46,233 nt of DNA from Clostridia bacterium (GTDB taxonomy: Bacteria; Bacillota; Clostridia; Christensenellales; CAG-138). The position numbers were made by a program, and so were the translations under genes. This document shows, piece after piece, positions 24,641 to 32,996 of this stretch. A model generated the notes under the pieces. The model ran no database searches. It saw only the letters and a program-made list of their open reading frames with translations, and had not been told where the DNA came from. The DNA lies in contig JAEDIC010000016.1 in assembly GCA_016292635.1 (NCBI GenBank), forward strand, positions 1 to 46,233, given 5' to 3'. Within the stretch, counting starts at the first letter, position 1; every line of letters begins with the position of its first letter.

Positions 24641-24669
24641 ATTCTATCCCTTTATCCGGCCGGTTTCAA
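24641..24669 (-). promoter_or_regulatory. Promoter of the DUF2156 gene
   Basis: TTGAAA (24669-24664), 17 nt, TAGAAT (24646-24641) on the minus strand. The predicted start site is only 3-4 nt before the ATG at 24631. Confidence 0.5.
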
Positions 24670-24729
24670 CCGAAAAAAATAATTATCATGCCCATTGTTT
24701 CGATATTTTTATCATCTGAACGCAACAAA

Positions 24730-24749
24730 GCGGCGGGTTTCCCCGCCGC
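24730..24749 (-). terminator. Terminator of the DUF4349-SIMPL operon
   Basis: GCGGCGGG and CCCGCCGC form an 8-bp GC stem with a 4-nt loop, followed on the minus strand by TTTGTTG. Confidence 0.7.
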
Positions 24750-24784
24750 CCGTCAAAATAATTATTATATTCGTCAAAAGGCGC

Positions 24785-25573
24785 TTACCGTATTATCTGG
24801 TATACCCCGTTTACCGTGGCGGTTATCTCTATCTTCGTCACCACGGTTTCGGCCTCCATAAGGCCGTTCTCTCCCATTGCTTTCTCAGCGGGCGCAGCCA
24901 TGTCCATACCTGAACTGTAGTTGCGCACGGCGTAATTCACCCCTCCGTTTTCGGAAATGGTCACGGGCAGATTCGCAAGGCGGCCGCCTGCGCCTGCGGC
25001 GATGACCTCCGCCTTGGCGTTTGCGGCTTCCACCGCAAGGGACAGAGCCTCAAGATAAGCCGCCGAATCATCCTCGATGGAGTATTCCGGCCCGGACACG
25101 GAACTTGCTCCCGCCGCTAAGGCCTCGCTGATAAGGCTGCCTAATACGGACATATCCCTTACCGTAACCTCCACGCTGTGGTATACGTCATAGGCCACTA
25201 TGCGGGCGGGAGATTTATCATAATCGTATACCTCCCGGATATTCAGCCCGCCCGTCTCCATATCCTCCTCCGCTATGCCCTTGGACCGTATCACATCCAG
25301 CACTGCGGACATAAGCTCGGCATTCTCCTGCTGGGCCTCGGACGCATTGTCGTCGGTGGAATATATGGTAAAGCTTACCGTAGCCTTATCCGGCTTCAGC
25401 GTCACCCGGCCCGTGCCGGTAACGTTAACGGTACTGCGGGTATCGTAATAGTAAGCGTTTTCCGCTGCGGATACCACCTGCTGCTGAGCCTCTATCTGAT
25501 CCCGGCTCTTGCAGCCCGCAAGCAGCATTACCGCAGCCAGGAGTATCGCCGTCAGCGCCGTGATTCTCTTCAT
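24785..25573 (-). CDS. SIMPL (DUF541) domain lipoprotein
   Basis: A 262-residue surface lipoprotein. The signal peptide ends in the lipobox LLAGC with C20 as the lipidated residue. The rest is a SIMPL/DUF541 domain (VNVTGTGRVTLKPDKATVSF near 48-67, then ASSVSGPEYSIED). SIMPL proteins such as BP26 form channel-like or ring oligomers; role in this cell is unknown. It starts 2 nt after the DUF4349 gene, so the two lipoproteins are made together. Confidence 0.9.
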   Translation of the reverse strand: MKRITALTAILLAAVMLLAGCKSRDQIEAQQQVVSAAENAYYYDTRSTVNVTGTGRVTLKPDKATVSFTIYSTDDNASEAQQENAELMSAVLDVIRSKGIAEEDMETGGLNIREVYDYDKSPARIVAYDVYHSVEVTVRDMSVLGSLISEALAAGASSVSGPEYSIEDDSAAYLEALSLAVEAANAKAEVIAAGAGGRLANLPVTISENGGVNYAVRNYSSGMDMAAPAEKAMGENGLMEAETVVTKIEITATVNGVYQIIR

Positions 25574-25575
25574 CG

Positions 25576-26580
25576 CTATTTATTCTCCTTGTTACGCTGT
25601 TCTATTTCAGCCATTCTCGCCCTGCGCTGTTCTGCCTTCTTTGCCCTGCGCTCCCTGCCTTTTGCGGTCTGCCGCCTTATTATGCGGAAAAGAACTATCG
25701 CTACCAGTACCATGGCTGCGATGAGCAGCAGCGCGGGAATAGCGCATATCAGCCACACCAGCGCGTCCTCAAGGAACACGCCAAGCCCCGCCATGCTTTC
25801 AGCAAAGCCGCTGCTTATACGCTGGCCCAGCGTCTCCTTTGCGGCGGGGCCGGTGGTAAGGCGGTTTTCGCTGACGCTCACATGAACAGTGGTATAGTCG
25901 ATAAGGTCGTCATATCTGCGGAGCTGCGTGGTGTACTGCTCTATTTCCAGAGTGGTTTCGGATATAGCCCGCTCAAGCTCGATTATATCGGCAAGGTTGT
26001 CCGTTTCCACCAGTATGCTCTGCAGCCGCTCCAGCTGGGTACGCAGCACCTGGAGGCGGGTCTCGGTATCGTAATAGCTGAGGGTAACGTCCTCGGTATC
26101 GCAGTTGCTGTAGGTTATCTCGCCTGTACCCTTGGTGTATTCCACAAATTCCTCCGCCCTGTCGCTGGGTATGCGGAAAGAATAGCTTGCGTATCTGCCA
26201 TAGTCGTTGTAGGTTTCCGGCTTTGTTCCGCTTACGTTGGAGGACTGAATATAGCCTCCAAGCCGTATGGCCTCGTCCTGCAGCATCTGAAGATGCAGAT
26301 CAAACTCGTCTGTATTCATCTCAATGCTGTATGTGGAGATTATTTTGTGGTTGCCGTAATTGCCCTTTTGGGCTTCCGGAGCGGAGCCGAATACACCCGC
26401 CCCTGTGTCGGCGGCGTATTCCATTTCTATAGAGTCTTCCGCAATAGCCTCTTCCATGAACGCCTCGGCGGCGGGGGCCTCAGTGTTGGCCATATCATAG
26501 CTTTTGCCGCTCGCGCAGCCTGAGCAAAGCAGCATTGCAGCCGCAAGCATCACGCAAAGAAATGTTTTATTTTTCATCAT
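25576..26580 (-). CDS. DUF4349 domain putative lipoprotein
   Basis: A 334-residue envelope protein. An N-terminal signal with a cysteine in CSGC (C21, a slightly atypical lipobox) is followed by a linker and the DUF4349 domain (about 75-270), which includes a coiled coil (TRLQVLRTQLERLQSILVET ... DIIELERAISETTLEIEQYTTQL). A C-terminal transmembrane helix at about 276-302 is followed by a basic tail. The ATG is chosen because GGAGGT precedes it by 7 nt. DUF4349 proteins are found near SIMPL proteins, as here. Function unknown. Confidence 0.87.
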   Translation of the reverse strand: MMKNKTFLCVMLAAAMLLCSGCASGKSYDMANTEAPAAEAFMEEAIAEDSIEMEYAADTGAGVFGSAPEAQKGNYGNHKIISTYSIEMNTDEFDLHLQMLQDEAIRLGGYIQSSNVSGTKPETYNDYGRYASYSFRIPSDRAEEFVEYTKGTGEITYSNCDTEDVTLSYYDTETRLQVLRTQLERLQSILVETDNLADIIELERAISETTLEIEQYTTQLRRYDDLIDYTTVHVSVSENRLTTGPAAKETLGQRISSGFAESMAGLGVFLEDALVWLICAIPALLLIAAMVLVAIVLFRIIRRQTAKGRERRAKKAEQRRARMAEIEQRNKENK

Positions 26581-26653
26581 GGCAAATACCTCCATTGTCC
26601 TTATACACAAAAAACGCATTTGAAAGAGAAATGGTTGCACATATTCATAAAAA

Positions 26654-26682
26654 ATTATAGCAGACCCATGAGAATATTTAAA
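26654..26682 (-). promoter_or_regulatory. Extended -10 promoter of the DUF4349-SIMPL operon
   Basis: TGCTATAAT (extended -10; TATAAT at 26659-26654) with a weak -35 TTTAAA (26682-26677) on the minus strand, 17-nt spacer. Confidence 0.65.
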
Positions 26683-26771
26683 GTGCGTCGCCTAAGAAAA
26701 AAGAAACATGTGTCAATGTTCCCCCAAATGTGATAAACTTTCCATGAATAACACAAAGGCGGAGTTTACCA

Positions 26772-27641
26772 ATGGAAAAACGCAGCTTTTTTATAACCAT
26801 GCTTACCTATATAATCTGGGGCCTGCTGCCCATTTACTGGAAGCTGATGTCCCATATACCGGCGGTGCTGACCCTGTGCTGCCGCATAATATTCAGCATG
26901 GTGTTCACCATGGGGATAATCATACTTACACGGCGCTTCGGTCAGTTCAAGGCCCTTATCAAGGACAGGCCCACCGCCCTTAAGCTTGCCGCCGCATCCG
27001 CGCTGATAACCCTGAACTGGGGCACCTATATATACGCGGTAGCTTCCGGTCATACCCTTGACGCCAGCCTGGGCTATTATATGAACCCGCTGCTGGTATT
27101 TGCCCTCAGCACCGTAGTATTCAGAGAAAAGGCCAGCGGCCTTCAGGTAGCTTCCATATGCGTGGCGGCCTCCGGCGTTATCATAACCCTTATCATATTC
27201 GGCACCGTACCCGTTACCGCCATTATATTGTCCCTTTCCTTTGCCTGCTACGGCATGGTCAAAAAATTCGCCCATGTGGATCCCCTCATGAGCATTGCGC
27301 TGGAAACCCTTTTTGTCATGCCCGTGGCTCTCATCACGGCCCTCTCCCTCTATGGAGACGCCGTTGCCGCCCTTACCCTCCGGGACGGTCTGCTGCTGAT
27401 GCTGGCGGGCCCCGTAACCGCCATACCCATGATACTCTACTCCGTAGGCGTAAACCATCTGAACTTTAAGACGGTGGGTATACTGCAATATATTTCCCCC
27501 TCCCTCATGCTGCTCATAGGGCTCATAAGCGGCGAGGCTCTTACCATAGAAAAGGTAATTCCCTTTATTGCCGTTATCGCCGCCCTCATCATATACTCCA
27601 TAGGTATGCTCAGCAAGGGCAGCACCCATAAGGCAGAGTAA
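26772..27641 (+). CDS. rarD: RarD-type EamA (DMT) transporter
   Basis: A 289-residue membrane protein with about ten hydrophobic helices, the two-EamA-domain layout of the drug/metabolite transporter superfamily. The RarD branch is indicated by the opening YIIWGLLPIYWKLM, the LNWGTYIYAVASGHTLDASLGYYMNPL stretch at about 77-103, and VGVNHLNFKTVGILQYISPSLMLL near 230. RarD proteins are predicted exporters of small metabolites or drugs (chloramphenicol sensitivity protein in other genera); substrate unknown here. GGAG lies 7 nt before the ATG. Converges with another EamA gene at 27932 across a structured repeat. Confidence 0.93.
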   Translation: MEKRSFFITMLTYIIWGLLPIYWKLMSHIPAVLTLCCRIIFSMVFTMGIIILTRRFGQFKALIKDRPTALKLAAASALITLNWGTYIYAVASGHTLDASLGYYMNPLLVFALSTVVFREKASGLQVASICVAASGVIITLIIFGTVPVTAIILSLSFACYGMVKKFAHVDPLMSIALETLFVMPVALITALSLYGDAVAALTLRDGLLLMLAGPVTAIPMILYSVGVNHLNFKTVGILQYISPSLMLLIGLISGEALTIEKVIPFIAVIAALIIYSIGMLSKGSTHKAE

Positions 27642-27655
27642 CACGTCCCGCTTTA

Positions 27656-27911
27656 TAAAAACAAAAAGCGCATACCAGGATGCGCTCAAGCTGTCGAAAA
27701 AGTGGCATTGCGCCACTTTTTCGAGGGTTATATGGCTCCATTGTGCCTGCGGCACGGTCATGGAGCCATGCAAAGGAACCCATGCTATGCAAGGTTTTAC
27801 GGATTTGCCGCACAGGTCGCCAAATCCGATTGAAGCCTCCGTGGACTGCGGCCCCCGAACCCCCAATGGGTTTTTCAGCAGATAAAGCACATGCCCGGAT
27901 GTGCTTTTTTT
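27656..27911. repeat. Structured dispersed repeat, copy A, with outward terminators
   Basis: The core (27689-27884) matches the reverse complement of copy B at 32748-32941, including a 39-nt identical block (27800-27838). It contains hairpins 27694-27706/27712-27724 (13 bp) and 27732-27741/27760-27769 with an inner GTGCC/GGCAC stem. Each end is a terminator hairpin facing outward: GCGCAT/ATGCGC at 27668-27685 with a T-run on the minus strand, and GCACAT/ATGTGC (27887-27904) with TTTTTTT on the plus strand. Open frames across it follow the hairpins and are not likely coding. Confidence 0.85.
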
Positions 27912-27931
27912 GCGTACAAATTGTATGAATA

Positions 27932-28873
27932 CTATTCCTGAGAGGGCAGCTCCTGCGGGGCTTCCGCCGCGCCTTCCACCTCCGCCGCGCTCTTTCGCTC
28001 CCTTACCCCCAGCACAACGCCGCCGATTATCAGCACAGCGCCTGCGACGCCCATTGCTGTAACGGGTTCCTTCAGGAATATTCCTGCGGTTATCATGGTA
28101 ACAAAGGGGTTTATGTATATGTAGGCGTTCACCTTGATGACGCCCAGGGTGCGGGTTGCCATATTCCAGAGCACATAGCTTACGCCGCTGCCCAGTATTC
28201 CCAAAAACGCCAGAGAAAAAAGGGTGTCCTTCTGCAAAAGATACTCAAGGTGCATATCCCCCTGACCGGATATGATCAGCATTGGCGCGCTTACAAGCAT
28301 TGCGTAAAATGTGGTGCGGCGCATAAGGAAAAAACTGCTGAATTTATTCACATAACGGCCCACGATTATGGAATATACAGCCCAGCTCAGCGCTGCGCCC
28401 AGGGAAAGTATATCTCCCAAAGGATGGAATTTAAGCACGACGGTGCCGTTGAACACCACCAGCGCGACGCCTGCGAAGGCCAAGGCGGAGCCGTATATCA
28501 TATTGCGGCGCACCTTTTCGTTTTTTGTGAAAAAGTGTGCCAGTACAGCCGTCCAAATGGGAGCGGAAGCCACCAGTATGCTTACGTTTGCCGCGAGGGT
28601 ATACCTGAGGGCGTTATTTTCGCAGAGGAAATATACGGTGTTTCCGAAAAGGGATAGAACGAATATGCCGATATCATCCTTTACGGTGGTATCTTCCATC
28701 TTTGGATACAGGCACCACAGCACGATATACGCCACAATAAAGCGCAGCGTCATTATCTGCAGGGGCAGAAAATCCCTGAGCATTATCTTGCTGAATATAA
28801 ATGTGCTGCCCCATATGCATATGGATATAAGCGCCATTATGTGCCCGGTCAGTTGTCCCTTTTTGTTTTCCAT
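27932..28873 (-). CDS. EamA (DMT) family transporter
   Basis: A 313-residue protein with ten predicted membrane helices in two EamA repeats (first: HIMALISICIWGSTFIFSK; second begins near ALSWAVYSIIVGRYVNKFSS). Likely a small-metabolite or amino-acid exporter; substrate not determined. The C-terminal tail (VRERKSAAEVEGAAEAPQELPSQE) is charged and cytoplasmic. The ATG at 28873 is preferred over a TTG at 28888 because GAAAGG lies 7 nt upstream. Divergent from the Na/Pi transporter and convergent with rarD, which is only distantly related to it. Confidence 0.9.
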   Translation of the reverse strand: MENKKGQLTGHIMALISICIWGSTFIFSKIMLRDFLPLQIMTLRFIVAYIVLWCLYPKMEDTTVKDDIGIFVLSLFGNTVYFLCENNALRYTLAANVSILVASAPIWTAVLAHFFTKNEKVRRNMIYGSALAFAGVALVVFNGTVVLKFHPLGDILSLGAALSWAVYSIIVGRYVNKFSSFFLMRRTTFYAMLVSAPMLIISGQGDMHLEYLLQKDTLFSLAFLGILGSGVSYVLWNMATRTLGVIKVNAYIYINPFVTMITAGIFLKEPVTAMGVAGAVLIIGGVVLGVRERKSAAEVEGAAEAPQELPSQE

Positions 28874-29051
28874 GGTTTTTCCTTTCAAAATAAATGGGGT
28901 TTCAGCGCATGGTGGACATTATACCACAGTTTTCGCTCATATGCTTTACTTTTTGCAAAAAAGAAGATAAAGTATTAGTTGGTTAAGTTTGCGCATGCGT
29001 ATTGTCCTTTTATTTTGATAAATAAAGACTTTTATCTTCAGGAGGTCATTT

Positions 29052-30842
29052 GTGGATATATTTACCGTGATAACCATGCTGGGCGGCCTCGCCATGTTCC
29101 TGTACGGCATGGAAATTATGGGAGACGGCCTTAAGAGCAGCTCTTCTAAGGCCCTCAAGTCCATGCTGGAAAAGGTTACCCAGAGCGTGATTCTTGGCGT
29201 TGTAACCGGTACGCTGGTCACTGCTGTTATTCAGAGCTCCACCGCCACCATTGTGCTTACCGTGGGTCTTTTGAGCGCAGGCATACTGAATCTTCGTCAG
29301 TCTATCAGCATAGTTATGGGCGCCAACATCGGCACCACCATAACCGCCCAGCTCATCCGCCTTATGGATATAGACTCCGGCGGCAGCATGCTGCTTACGT
29401 TCTTCAAGCCGGATACCCTGGCCCCCATTGCCATGATAACCGCCATAATACTGCTGATGTTCATCAAAAAGAAAAAGACCAACGGCGCAGGCACCATGCT
29501 CATGGGCTTCGGCCTGCTGTTCACCGGCCTTATGCTGATGAGCGACTCCGTGGCTCCCCTGGCGGATTCTCCCGCCTTTGTGGATGTGATACAGCGCTTC
29601 TCGGATATGCCGCTCCTGGGCATACTCACCGGCCTTGTTACCACCTTCATCATACAGAGTTCCTCCGCCATGATAGGTATCGTGCAGGCCCTGTCCTCCA
29701 CCGGCGCTTTCACCTTTAATGTGGTATATCCCATCATAATGGGTATAAACCTGGGCACCTGCGTTACCACCGCAATAGTCTGCTCCATCGGAACCAATAA
29801 GGACGCCAAGCGCACCGGCTTTGCCCATATAGCATTCAACGTTATAGGCACCATACTTTTCATGATAGCCATGACGCTGTTCCATCGTTTCGGTGTGCTG
29901 GGCGGCATCTGGGACAAGGTGGTTGACAGCGGCGATATCGCAAACTTCGCCACCATATTCAACCTTGCCACCGCAATAGTGCTTATTCCCTTTGCCAACC
30001 AGTTGGTGAAGCTCACCACCGTCGTAATAAAGGACAACGACGACGATCCCGATGAGTATCCCGAGATCCGTTCCCTGGATGAGAAGCTGTTCATTTCTCC
30101 CCCTGTGGCCCTCCATCAGGTAAACGTTGCCACGGTGCAGATGGCAGAGCTTGCCCGCAAGAACTTCCGCCGCAGCATAATGCAGCTTTCCGAATATACC
30201 CCCGAGCGCGCCGCAAAGATAGCCACCGCGGAGGACCGGCTGGACGGCTTTACCGACGCGGCGGAGAACTACCTCATCAGGCTCTCCAACCATATAGAAT
30301 CAGATGAGGATACCAATGATCTGAACCTGCTGCTGCAGGCGGTAACCGACTTTGAGCGCATAGGCGACTACGCCTCCCGCATAGACGAGCTCAGCCAGCG
30401 CCTTGTGCAGGAAGGCCTTTCCTTCTCCGAAACCGCAAGGAAGGAACTTGCCCTCATGACCGATGCCCTTCTTGAAATAATTGACACCACCGTTACCGCC
30501 TTCTCCACCGAGGATGAGGATATGGCAAAGAAGATAGAGCCCCTTGAGGAGGTTATCGACGAGATGGTTGCCACGCTGAAGGACAGGCATATCATCCGCC
30601 TGAAGAACGGCTCCTGCACTATAAGCGCCGGCCTTGTGTTCATCGAAACCCTTACCCATATGGGCCGTGCGGCAGACCAGTGCTCCAGCATAGCGGTGTT
30701 CCTCATGGGCCGTCGCCGCGCGGAGATACTCTCCAACCACCATGCCTACCTCCACGAGCTGCATAAAGGCAACGATGCGGATTATGCCGCCGAGTTCGCC
30801 GCCAAGCGAGAGCAGTATCTTTCTCCCATCCACAACATCTGA
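29052..30842 (+). CDS. Na/Pi cotransporter family protein with C-terminal PhoU domain
   Basis: A 596-residue protein. The first about 320 residues are a Na/Pi symporter domain (NptA/YjbB type) with the duplicated QSS motifs QSSTATIVL (about 57) and QSSSAMIGI (about 202) that form the phosphate and sodium site. The last about 230 residues are two PhoU-like helical bundles (IMQLSEYTPERAAK, DLNLLLQAVTDFERIGDYASRI), a common fusion thought to regulate transport by phosphate status. The start is a GTG with AGGAGG 7 nt upstream. It lies alone between divergent and same-strand regulator genes, with a likely terminator downstream. Confidence 0.92.
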   Translation: MDIFTVITMLGGLAMFLYGMEIMGDGLKSSSSKALKSMLEKVTQSVILGVVTGTLVTAVIQSSTATIVLTVGLLSAGILNLRQSISIVMGANIGTTITAQLIRLMDIDSGGSMLLTFFKPDTLAPIAMITAIILLMFIKKKKTNGAGTMLMGFGLLFTGLMLMSDSVAPLADSPAFVDVIQRFSDMPLLGILTGLVTTFIIQSSSAMIGIVQALSSTGAFTFNVVYPIIMGINLGTCVTTAIVCSIGTNKDAKRTGFAHIAFNVIGTILFMIAMTLFHRFGVLGGIWDKVVDSGDIANFATIFNLATAIVLIPFANQLVKLTTVVIKDNDDDPDEYPEIRSLDEKLFISPPVALHQVNVATVQMAELARKNFRRSIMQLSEYTPERAAKIATAEDRLDGFTDAAENYLIRLSNHIESDEDTNDLNLLLQAVTDFERIGDYASRIDELSQRLVQEGLSFSETARKELALMTDALLEIIDTTVTAFSTEDEDMAKKIEPLEEVIDEMVATLKDRHIIRLKNGSCTISAGLVFIETLTHMGRAADQCSSIAVFLMGRRRAEILSNHHAYLHELHKGNDADYAAEFAAKREQYLSPIHNI

Positions 30843-30855
30843 ATACGGAAAACAT

Positions 30856-30885
30856 AAACAGACCCCAAGGGGGCTTGTTTATTTT
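30856..30885 (+). terminator. Terminator of the Na/Pi transporter gene
   Basis: AAACA and CCCC pair with GGGG and TGTTT around a short loop, followed by ATTTT. Confidence 0.6.
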
Positions 30886-30998
30886 GGCAGTGATGCGCGT
30901 TCATCATATTTAGTATAATAGGTTCACAAGAGAGCAAGAAAAGTCGAGAGATGTATTTCTCCATTCTCTATAATCAGGAGTGTCGGGAGGTGATAAAA

Positions 30999-31880
30999 GT
31001 GACGGAAAAGATATTGGCTGTCCAGAGGATGCAGGATTATATCCAGGCACATCTTTCTGAGAGAATAACGCTGTGCGACCTGTCAGAAACCGCAATGCTT
31101 TCCCCGTTTTACTGCGCGCGGATATTTAAGGAGGTAACAGGCTTTACGCCGATGGATTATATCAGGCGGCTTCGTCTTTCCCATTCCGCCCTGCGTTTGC
31201 GGGATGAAAAGTGCAAAATAATAGATATTGCCTTTGATGCCGGTTATGACAGCGTGGATGGATATCAGCGTGCTTTTTTGGATGAATTTGGCTGCAATCC
31301 CAGCGAATACGCAAAAGAACCCGTGCCGCTTTCACTTTTTATCCCTTACGGCGCAAAATTCAGAACTCTGTGGAAGGAGAATAAATCTATGCAGAAGACG
31401 GCAAATATTTTTATTCAGGTAATCGACAAACCTGAACGCAAGGTTATCATCAAGCGGGGGGAAAAAGCCACTGAATACTGGAGCTATTGTCAGGAGGTGG
31501 GGTGCGATGTATGGGGAATTCTGACAAGCATGAAGTCGCTGTGCGGCGAACCGGTATGCCTGTGGCTGCCTGAAAAATACAGAAAAGCAGGCACTTCGGA
31601 ATACGTGCAGGGCGTTGAAGTGAATATTGATTATTCCGGTGCTGTTCCTGAAGGATTTGACGTTATTGCTTTGCCCGCGGCCAAATATATGATGTTTCAG
31701 GGCGAAAGGTTTTCGGAAGAGGATTACTGCGAGGCAATAGAAGCTTTGCAGACCGCAATGGATCGGTATGACCCTGCTTTGATCGGTTATACATGGGATG
31801 AAGAGAATCCCCGTATACAGCTGGAGCCCCGGGGCGACAGAGGGTATATCGAGCTCAGAGCAATCCGTGACATACAGTAA
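30999..31880 (+). CDS. AraC-family regulator with GyrI-like effector domain
   Basis: A 293-residue transcription factor. The AraC double helix-turn-helix is N-terminal (about 1-105: MQDYIQAHLSERITLCDLSETAMLSPFYCARIFKEVTG ... IIDIAFDAGYDSVDGYQRAFLDEFG), and a GyrI/SOUL-like ligand-binding domain follows (about 130-293). This is the order seen in Rob/SoxS-type sensors of amphiphilic drugs. The GTG start is chosen because GGGAGGTG precedes it by 6 nt; an upstream ATG at 30951 lacks a site. TATAAT at 30915-30920 may be its -10. Targets cannot be read from the sequence; the flanking transporter genes are candidates. Confidence 0.9.
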   Translation: MTEKILAVQRMQDYIQAHLSERITLCDLSETAMLSPFYCARIFKEVTGFTPMDYIRRLRLSHSALRLRDEKCKIIDIAFDAGYDSVDGYQRAFLDEFGCNPSEYAKEPVPLSLFIPYGAKFRTLWKENKSMQKTANIFIQVIDKPERKVIIKRGEKATEYWSYCQEVGCDVWGILTSMKSLCGEPVCLWLPEKYRKAGTSEYVQGVEVNIDYSGAVPEGFDVIALPAAKYMMFQGERFSEEDYCEAIEALQTAMDRYDPALIGYTWDEENPRIQLEPRGDRGYIELRAIRDIQ

Positions 31881-31984
31881 ATAAGGTTAAATATGCGTTA
31901 CGAAAACGCAAGCGCATTTTCCGATGCGGAGCAATAAAGACGCCGGTTCTTGACTGTGTCTCTGCGGCTATAATAAAATCAGAC

Positions 31985-31998
31985 CAACGAATTCGTTG
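31985..31998. promoter_or_regulatory. Palindrome before the Crp/Fnr gene
   Basis: CAACGAATTCGTTG is a perfect 14-bp palindrome 21 nt before the Crp/Fnr start codon, immediately after a TATAAT at 31970-31975. It is well placed for autorepression but does not match the usual Crp/Fnr half-site. Confidence 0.5.
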
Positions 31999-32018
31999 TA
32001 TAACCAACAGGAGGGCGT

Positions 32019-32696
32019 ATGAACACGGCGTTTTTGACCGACATCGTGCTGTTTCGGGGAATGGCGGCGTCTGAAGCAGAATCCATCCTGCGTTGCCTTG
32101 ACGCGGAGAAAAAGCGCTTTGACCGGGGCAGCGTGATATTCCGCGCGGGGGATACCATAACATCCATGGGCGTCGTGCTGTCCGGCGGCGTGTCCATTGA
32201 ATATGACGACGTATGGGGCAATAAAAGCATACTGGACAAGGTTGGGCCGGGACAGGTGTTCGGCGAAACATATGCCTGCGCCCCCGGTGAGCCGCTGATG
32301 ATAAGCGCGGTTGCCGCGGAAACGGCGGAAATACTTTTGCTCAATGTGGGCAGGATGCTTACGGTATGCACAAATGCCTGCGAGTTTCACGGCAAGCTCA
32401 TACGGAACCTGCTGGCAATATCCGCTGAGAAAAACCTTCGCCTGTCCCGGCGCATATTCCACACCAGCTCCAAGACAATAAGAGGAAGGCTGCTGTCCTA
32501 TCTTTCCTATCAGGCAAAGCTCAATGGCAGCAGGGATTTTGAGATAGCCTTCAACAGGCAGCAGCTTGCGGATTATCTCAGCGTGGACCGCAGCGCCATG
32601 TCCAATGAGCTGAGCAAAATGCGGCGAGATGGCCTTATCCGGGTGGAGCGGGGCAGGTTTTCCCTTATCGCCATGGATGGGGAAGAGGACCTTTAG
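32019..32696 (+). CDS. Crp/Fnr family transcriptional regulator
   Basis: A 225-residue regulator. The cyclic-nucleotide-binding-like beta roll spans about 10-125 (VLFRGMAASEAESIL, FRAGDTITSMGVVLSGGVSIEY, GPGQVFGETYA); the long dimer helix follows and the winged helix-turn-helix is at about 165-215 (QQLADYLSVDRSAMSNELSKMRRDGLI). No Fnr-type N-terminal cysteine cluster, so no iron-sulphur centre is expected. The ligand is unknown; many clostridial members of this group respond to redox or nitrosative stress. AGGAGGG precedes the ATG. Confidence 0.93.
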   Translation: MNTAFLTDIVLFRGMAASEAESILRCLDAEKKRFDRGSVIFRAGDTITSMGVVLSGGVSIEYDDVWGNKSILDKVGPGQVFGETYACAPGEPLMISAVAAETAEILLLNVGRMLTVCTNACEFHGKLIRNLLAISAEKNLRLSRRIFHTSSKTIRGRLLSYLSYQAKLNGSRDFEIAFNRQQLADYLSVDRSAMSNELSKMRRDGLIRVERGRFSLIAMDGEEDL

Positions 32697-32714
32697 CGAT
32701 ATAATTGTCTTTTA

Positions 32715-32973
32715 AAAAACAAAAGCAAGCTCTGAACGGCTTGCTTCTACCTGTAGAAAAACCCTTTGGGGTTCGGGGGCCGCAGCCTCCGAAGGCTTCA
32801 ATCGGATTTGGCGACCTGTGCGGCAAATCCGCGCAAGCCTTGCGCGGCAAGGGTTTCTTTGCATGGCTCCCTGGCCGTGCCGCAGGCACAAGGGAGCCAT
32901 GTAATCCTCGAAAAAGTGGCGCAACGCCACTTTTTCGAAAGCCTGAAGCAAGCTATGTACGGCTTGCTTTTTT
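32715..32973. repeat. Structured dispersed repeat, copy B, opposite orientation to copy A
   Basis: The core (32748-32941) is the reverse complement of copy A, sharing a 39-nt identical block at 32793-32831. Hairpins: 32908-32921/32925-32938 (14 bp) and 32863-32872/32891-32900 with inner 32877-32881/32885-32889. Flanking hairpins 32723-32730/32739-32746 and 32946-32953/32962-32969 share the stem AAGCAAGC/GCTTGCTT and run into T-tracts facing outward, so both the Crp/Fnr (plus) and KtrA (minus) messages would cross the core before ending. Confidence 0.85.
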
Positions 32974-32996
32974 GTGCTGGAAACGAAGAATACGCT

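Noticed and set aside
26766..27890. Minus-strand frame of 374 codons opposite rarD
   Set aside because: Antisense shadow of a membrane protein with biased composition and no promoter or binding site.
27610..27928. Short open frames across repeat A (both strands)
   Set aside because: They follow hairpins, have no ribosome binding sites, and differ between copies in ways that keep RNA stems, not codons.
29046..30293. Large minus-strand frame (415 codons) opposite the Na/Pi transporter
   Set aside because: Shadow of the real gene: repetitive His/Gly/Tyr composition, no start signals, and the plus strand encodes a clear family.
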